Assembly (NCBI GenBank): GCA_947447835.1
Contig: CANFLP010000013.1
Location: forward strand, 1 to 24,248
Direction of reading: 5' to 3'
Source: Bacteroidota bacterium
Lineage (GTDB): Bacteria; Bacteroidota; Bacteroidia; Chitinophagales; Chitinophagaceae
Length of the DNA stretch: 24,248 bases
The translations under genes were made by a program, and so were the position numbers. Numbering within the stretch: position 1 is the first letter of the stretch; every line of letters starts with the position of its first letter. The notes under the pieces were generated by a model. That model did not search any database, was not told the DNA's origin, and was given only the letters and a program-made list of their open reading frames with translations. Below are positions 22,065 to 24,248 of the stretch, one piece after another.

Positions 22065-23156
22065 TTATTTTTCTATAATAATTTCATTTTCGTTAATGGT
22101 GTATTTGAACATGGCAATAAGTTGAAGGGCTTTAAGCGCTTCTTCTACATTTTCGTTTTCAAACACGCCGGCAAATCTATAATTAGCTACATTATTGTTT
22201 TTAATAACAATTCTTACATTATACCAACGCTCCATTTTTTCAGCTAAGGATGTAAAAGAATCTCCATCAAAAATTAGGCGACCATATACCCAGGATGTTT
22301 CTTTTCTTGCACTATCTGCAATATTCTTTGGAAGCGAACTGATAGATATTAGTTGATTTTCGTTACTTATTTGGGCGCTGTTTTGACCAACATGTTTTAT
22401 TATACTTGCTTCTGGTTTGTTATAAACTAATTTTTCATTAGGTCTTAAAATAATTTTAGAAGCAGAGGGCTCATTATTTTTTTGAACTTCAATCATACCA
22501 CGTACAAGGGTTGTCTCAATTGTTGGATCTTGTTGATAAGACTTTACATTGAAAGCCGTTCCTAGTACGCGTATGCTAATGGCAGAAGTTTTAACAACAA
22601 AGGGGTGTTTTTTGTCTTTTACTACATCAAAATACGCTTCACCATCTAAGGTCACTTCTCTAATAGAGTCGTTAAATTTAGTATTGTAAGAAAGTTTACT
22701 TTCAGAGTTTAACCAAACCTGTGTACCGTCTGGCAAGATTAATTTTGACTTGGTGCCACGCTTTGCAACAATTTCGTTGTAATGATATTTAGCACTTGGT
22801 GGATTAAAAAGGTCATTCCCTACAAAGAATACTAAGCCAATTAAAATGGCAGCTGCAGCAATGAATAATGTTTTGGGGGAAGAAAATATTTTGAATCTAA
22901 GCGTATTAGGAATATTAGCTTGCTCAATTATTTCATCGGCTGTTGCGGTTGAAATAATTTTATTAAAATGCTGGTCTTCCTCTTTAGATAAATCAGATTG
23001 TGCTGAAGGGGTGTTTTGCCACCAGGTATCCATGAGTACAAGGAAGGCTTGTTCCTCGTCAGATTTTAACAATGCACTCAACTCTTCCAATTCCGCCAAA
23101 GTGGCTTCACCGGTTAGTTTTTTGGTATATAATTCAATAAGTTTATTGCGATTCAT
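22065..23156 (-). CDS. FecR-family anti-sigma factor
   Basis: A 363-residue single-span anti-sigma factor. The cytoplasmic N-terminal part (1-95) would bind the sigma factor, a membrane span follows at about 97-113, and the periplasmic FecR domain lies at about 125-220 (VAKRGTKSKLILPDGTQVWLN). The C-terminal DUF4974 domain (about 290-363, with LAEKMERWYNVRIVI and VEEALKALQLIAMFKY) resembles an STN domain and would face the STN domain of SusC. It lies between the sigma gene (58-nt gap) and susC, the standard order. Substrate-loaded SusC is expected to signal to FecR, which then releases or activates the sigma factor; this mechanism is known for the family and inferred here. Confidence 0.93.
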   Translation of the reverse strand: MNRNKLIELYTKKLTGEATLAELEELSALLKSDEEQAFLVLMDTWWQNTPSAQSDLSKEEDQHFNKIISTATADEIIEQANIPNTLRFKIFSSPKTLFIAAAAILIGLVFFVGNDLFNPPSAKYHYNEIVAKRGTKSKLILPDGTQVWLNSESKLSYNTKFNDSIREVTLDGEAYFDVVKDKKHPFVVKTSAISIRVLGTAFNVKSYQQDPTIETTLVRGMIEVQKNNEPSASKIILRPNEKLVYNKPEASIIKHVGQNSAQISNENQLISISSLPKNIADSARKETSWVYGRLIFDGDSFTSLAEKMERWYNVRIVIKNNNVANYRFAGVFENENVEEALKALQLIAMFKYTINENEIIIEK

Positions 23157-23176
23157 ATAGCAGGCTTGTCATAGTA

Positions 23177-23204
23177 TAAGACAATATTTTAGGGTTTACC
23201 CCCC
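23177..23204 (-). promoter_or_regulatory. Possible ECF-sigma promoter in front of fecR
   Basis: On the minus strand GGGGGGTA (23204-23197), 14 nt, then GTCTTA (23182-23177) precede the fecR ATG at 23156. The GTC core resembles the -10 box of ECF promoters, and a G-rich block in the -35 position looks unlike the housekeeping TTTG/TAnnTTTG pattern. If real, it lets the sigma factor activate fecR-susC-susD. The motif pairing is from memory of similar junctions and is tentative. Confidence 0.3.
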
Positions 23205-23214
23205 AAGCCATTTG

Positions 23215-23817
23215 CTACTTTTTTAAATATATTTTGGGATTTTGGACATCTAAGGATCCTTTTACCGCTTCTTTAATTTTTGAAATAGCTATAACCATTT
23301 GATTTTCAATGGTTTTAATAGAAAGGTTTAATATACTTGCTACTTCGGCATATTTAAGTCCGTCTTCTCTAATAAGTTTGAAAATAAGCTTGCACCTAGG
23401 AGGAAGAGCGTCAATAGCTTGTTTAATTTGTTGCATTAGCTCCTTAGATATCAGTATTTGTTCGGGGGTGGCTGCGCCATCGGCTATTTGCACCTCTAAA
23501 TTATCATAGGGCTCTAATTGAATCTGCTTAGCCCTTTTGGTTAAATAATTAAGAGAGGCGTTTTTTGTAGCCGTGTATAAATAAACCCTTAGATCGTTTA
23601 TTTGAACAATGGATTGACGTTTTGTCCATAGTTGAATGAAAATTTCATCAACAATCTCAGTAGAAGCTTCTTTTGATTGAACAAATGAAAATGAAAACTT
23701 GGTAAGATTCGTAAATAATGTGTCGAAGATTTCGCGAAATGCTTGCTTGTTTCCCTCTGCAACCTGCTGTTGTAGGAAATGAAAATTAGGTGTAGATATG
23801 TTTGTGTTTACACTCAT
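23215..23817 (-). CDS. RNA polymerase ECF-type sigma factor
   Basis: A 200-residue extracytoplasmic-function sigma factor with region 2 (about 16-85, FREIFDTLFTNL, IVDEIFIQLWTKRQSI, YLYTATKNASLNYL) and region 4 (about 120-180, LPPRCKLIFKLIREDGLKYAEVASILNLSIKTIENQM). It is of the SusCD/FecR-linked type common in Bacteroidota. An in-frame ATG at 23889 would add 24 residues, but the -7 box TAtaTTTG at 23843-23836 lies within that extension and predicts a start near 23830. The ATG at 23817 (MSVNTNISTPNF) is therefore preferred and also gives the usual family length. It heads the sigma, fecR, susC, susD unit and is divergent from a glycosyltransferase. Confidence 0.92.
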   Translation of the reverse strand: MSVNTNISTPNFHFLQQQVAEGNKQAFREIFDTLFTNLTKFSFSFVQSKEASTEIVDEIFIQLWTKRQSIVQINDLRVYLYTATKNASLNYLTKRAKQIQLEPYDNLEVQIADGAATPEQILISKELMQQIKQAIDALPPRCKLIFKLIREDGLKYAEVASILNLSIKTIENQMVIAISKIKEAVKGSLDVQNPKIYLKK

Positions 23818-23835
23818 AGCAATCAATCGTCTAAC

Positions 23836-23843
23836 CAAATATA
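23836..23843 (-). promoter_or_regulatory. -7 promoter element of the ECF sigma gene
   Basis: TATATTTG on the minus strand fits TAnnTTTG and predicts a 13-nt leader before the ATG at 23817. It indicates that the sigma gene itself is read by the housekeeping sigma factor. Confidence 0.55.
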
Positions 23844-23925
23844 ATAAATAATCTAATCTTGCCATGTATTTAATAATTAGCTTCTCCAAGAATCTCTTGG
23901 CATATATTAACTAAATTAGTGCTTC

Positions 23926-24248
23926 GTGAAACAAACTTCTATTTGTATATCACCCATTGATTGGGGATTAGGCCACGCCACAAGGTGCATTACACTTATT
24001 CGTGCATTGGAGTCACTTGGCTTTAAAATATTTATTGCTTCAGAGGGCAAGCATGAAATTATTTTACGAGAAGCTATACCCAATGCTACATTTTTATCAT
24101 TGAGGGGATATCGAATCAGGTATACAAAAAACAGAGCCTTACTAATTCCTGCAATTATTTTTCAACTACCCAAAATTATTAGAGCTATTATCAATGAATA
24201 TTTTTGGTTAAAACGTGAAGCAAAAATTCATGATTTTGATTTAATAAT
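23926..24248 (+). CDS. Glycosyltransferase, MurG/GT28-like, N-terminal part (runs off the right edge)
   Basis: The first 107 codons of a protein that opens with a GTG (VKQTSICISPIDWGLGHATR). The early glycine-rich motif DWGLGHATRC followed by ITLIRALESLGFKIFIASEG is the donor/acceptor loop and first Rossmann repeat of GT-B glycosyltransferases related to MurG and family 28. It probably transfers a sugar from a nucleotide donor to a lipid or glycan acceptor, but the donor-binding C-terminal half is outside the window. The GTG is the first plausible start after the divergent sigma gene. A loose -7 box TAAATTAG (23912-23919, one mismatch) ends 7 nt before it, so this mRNA may also be leaderless. 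Confidence 0.7.
   Translation, partial: MKQTSICISPIDWGLGHATRCITLIRALESLGFKIFIASEGKHEIILREAIPNATFLSLRGYRIRYTKNRALLIPAIIFQLPKIIRAIINEYFWLKREAKIHDFDLI

Noticed and set aside
21816..22247. 143-codon plus-strand ORF across the susC/fecR junction
   Set aside because: It is antisense to the well-supported 5' end of susC and 3' end of fecR and its hydrophobic translation is a shadow of the SusC signal peptide.
23926..24248. The right-edge gene considered as part of the SusCD nutrient-uptake system
   Set aside because: It is divergent from the sigma gene, belongs to a glycosyltransferase family and has its own start; there is no evidence of a functional link.
1..24248. Search for tRNA or rRNA genes, CRISPR arrays, insertion sequences, phage genes and attachment sites
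   Set aside because: No cloverleaf-like or rRNA sequence, no regularly spaced repeats, no transposase or integrase pattern and no sharp change of composition were seen.

Overview
The window is about 24 kb of an AT-rich bacterial chromosome from the phylum Bacteroidota, most likely a member of the Chitinophagaceae or a close relative. Three things point there: a SusC/SusD pair with an ECF sigma factor and a FecR-type anti-sigma factor; a recurring promoter element TAnnTTTG (the Bacteroidota -7 box) just upstream of many start codons, where Shine-Dalgarno sequences are weak or absent; and Bacteroidota-type families such as the bacterial GH3 protein, the MerC-domain protein and the DUF5106-like thioredoxin-fold protein. 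There is no phage, transposon, CRISPR or tRNA signature. The genes look like ordinary vertically inherited chromosome.

Left end (1-4400): the 5' part of lysS (minus), rluE (minus), then a 431-base AT-rich gap. The gap holds a compact minus-strand transcription unit (promoter, 5' hairpin, intrinsic terminator, about 71 nt) directly upstream of rluE, several inverted and direct repeats, one perfect DnaA box and the promoter of the plus-strand lpxD-like gene. Next come a minus-strand pair (SCO-type copper chaperone, then an NAD-dependent epimerase) and a divergent small MerC-domain membrane protein that is probably translated from a leaderless mRNA.

Middle (4421-16384): cysS has its own promoter at the end of a minus-strand cluster of rlmD, an active rhomboid protease, a second rhomboid that has lost its catalytic residues, and a membrane-anchored endonuclease/exonuclease/phosphatase protein. 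rlmD has a full TTTG-N18-TAccTTTG promoter that places transcription initiation on a GTG codon, so the apparent upstream TTG start is probably wrong. A secreted thioredoxin-fold protein (plus) faces metF (minus) across a bidirectional terminator. metF is divergent from lptB, which is followed by a GH3-family acyl-amido synthetase and then fabG with its own promoter. fabG faces adk across another strong bidirectional terminator.

Right end (16503-24248): a lipoprotein msrB faces susD across a third bidirectional terminator. The minus-strand cassette sigma factor, fecR, susC (with an N-terminal STN signalling domain) and susD is a classical trans-envelope signalling and nutrient-uptake unit. No glycoside hydrolase lies inside the window, so the substrate cannot be told. 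The first 107 codons of a divergent glycosyltransferase begin at the right edge.

Nothing here is a clearly new multi-gene system. The observations most worth following are the small RNA or attenuator unit before rluE, the leaderless or nearly leaderless transcripts, the active/inactive rhomboid pair, and GH3 beside lptB.
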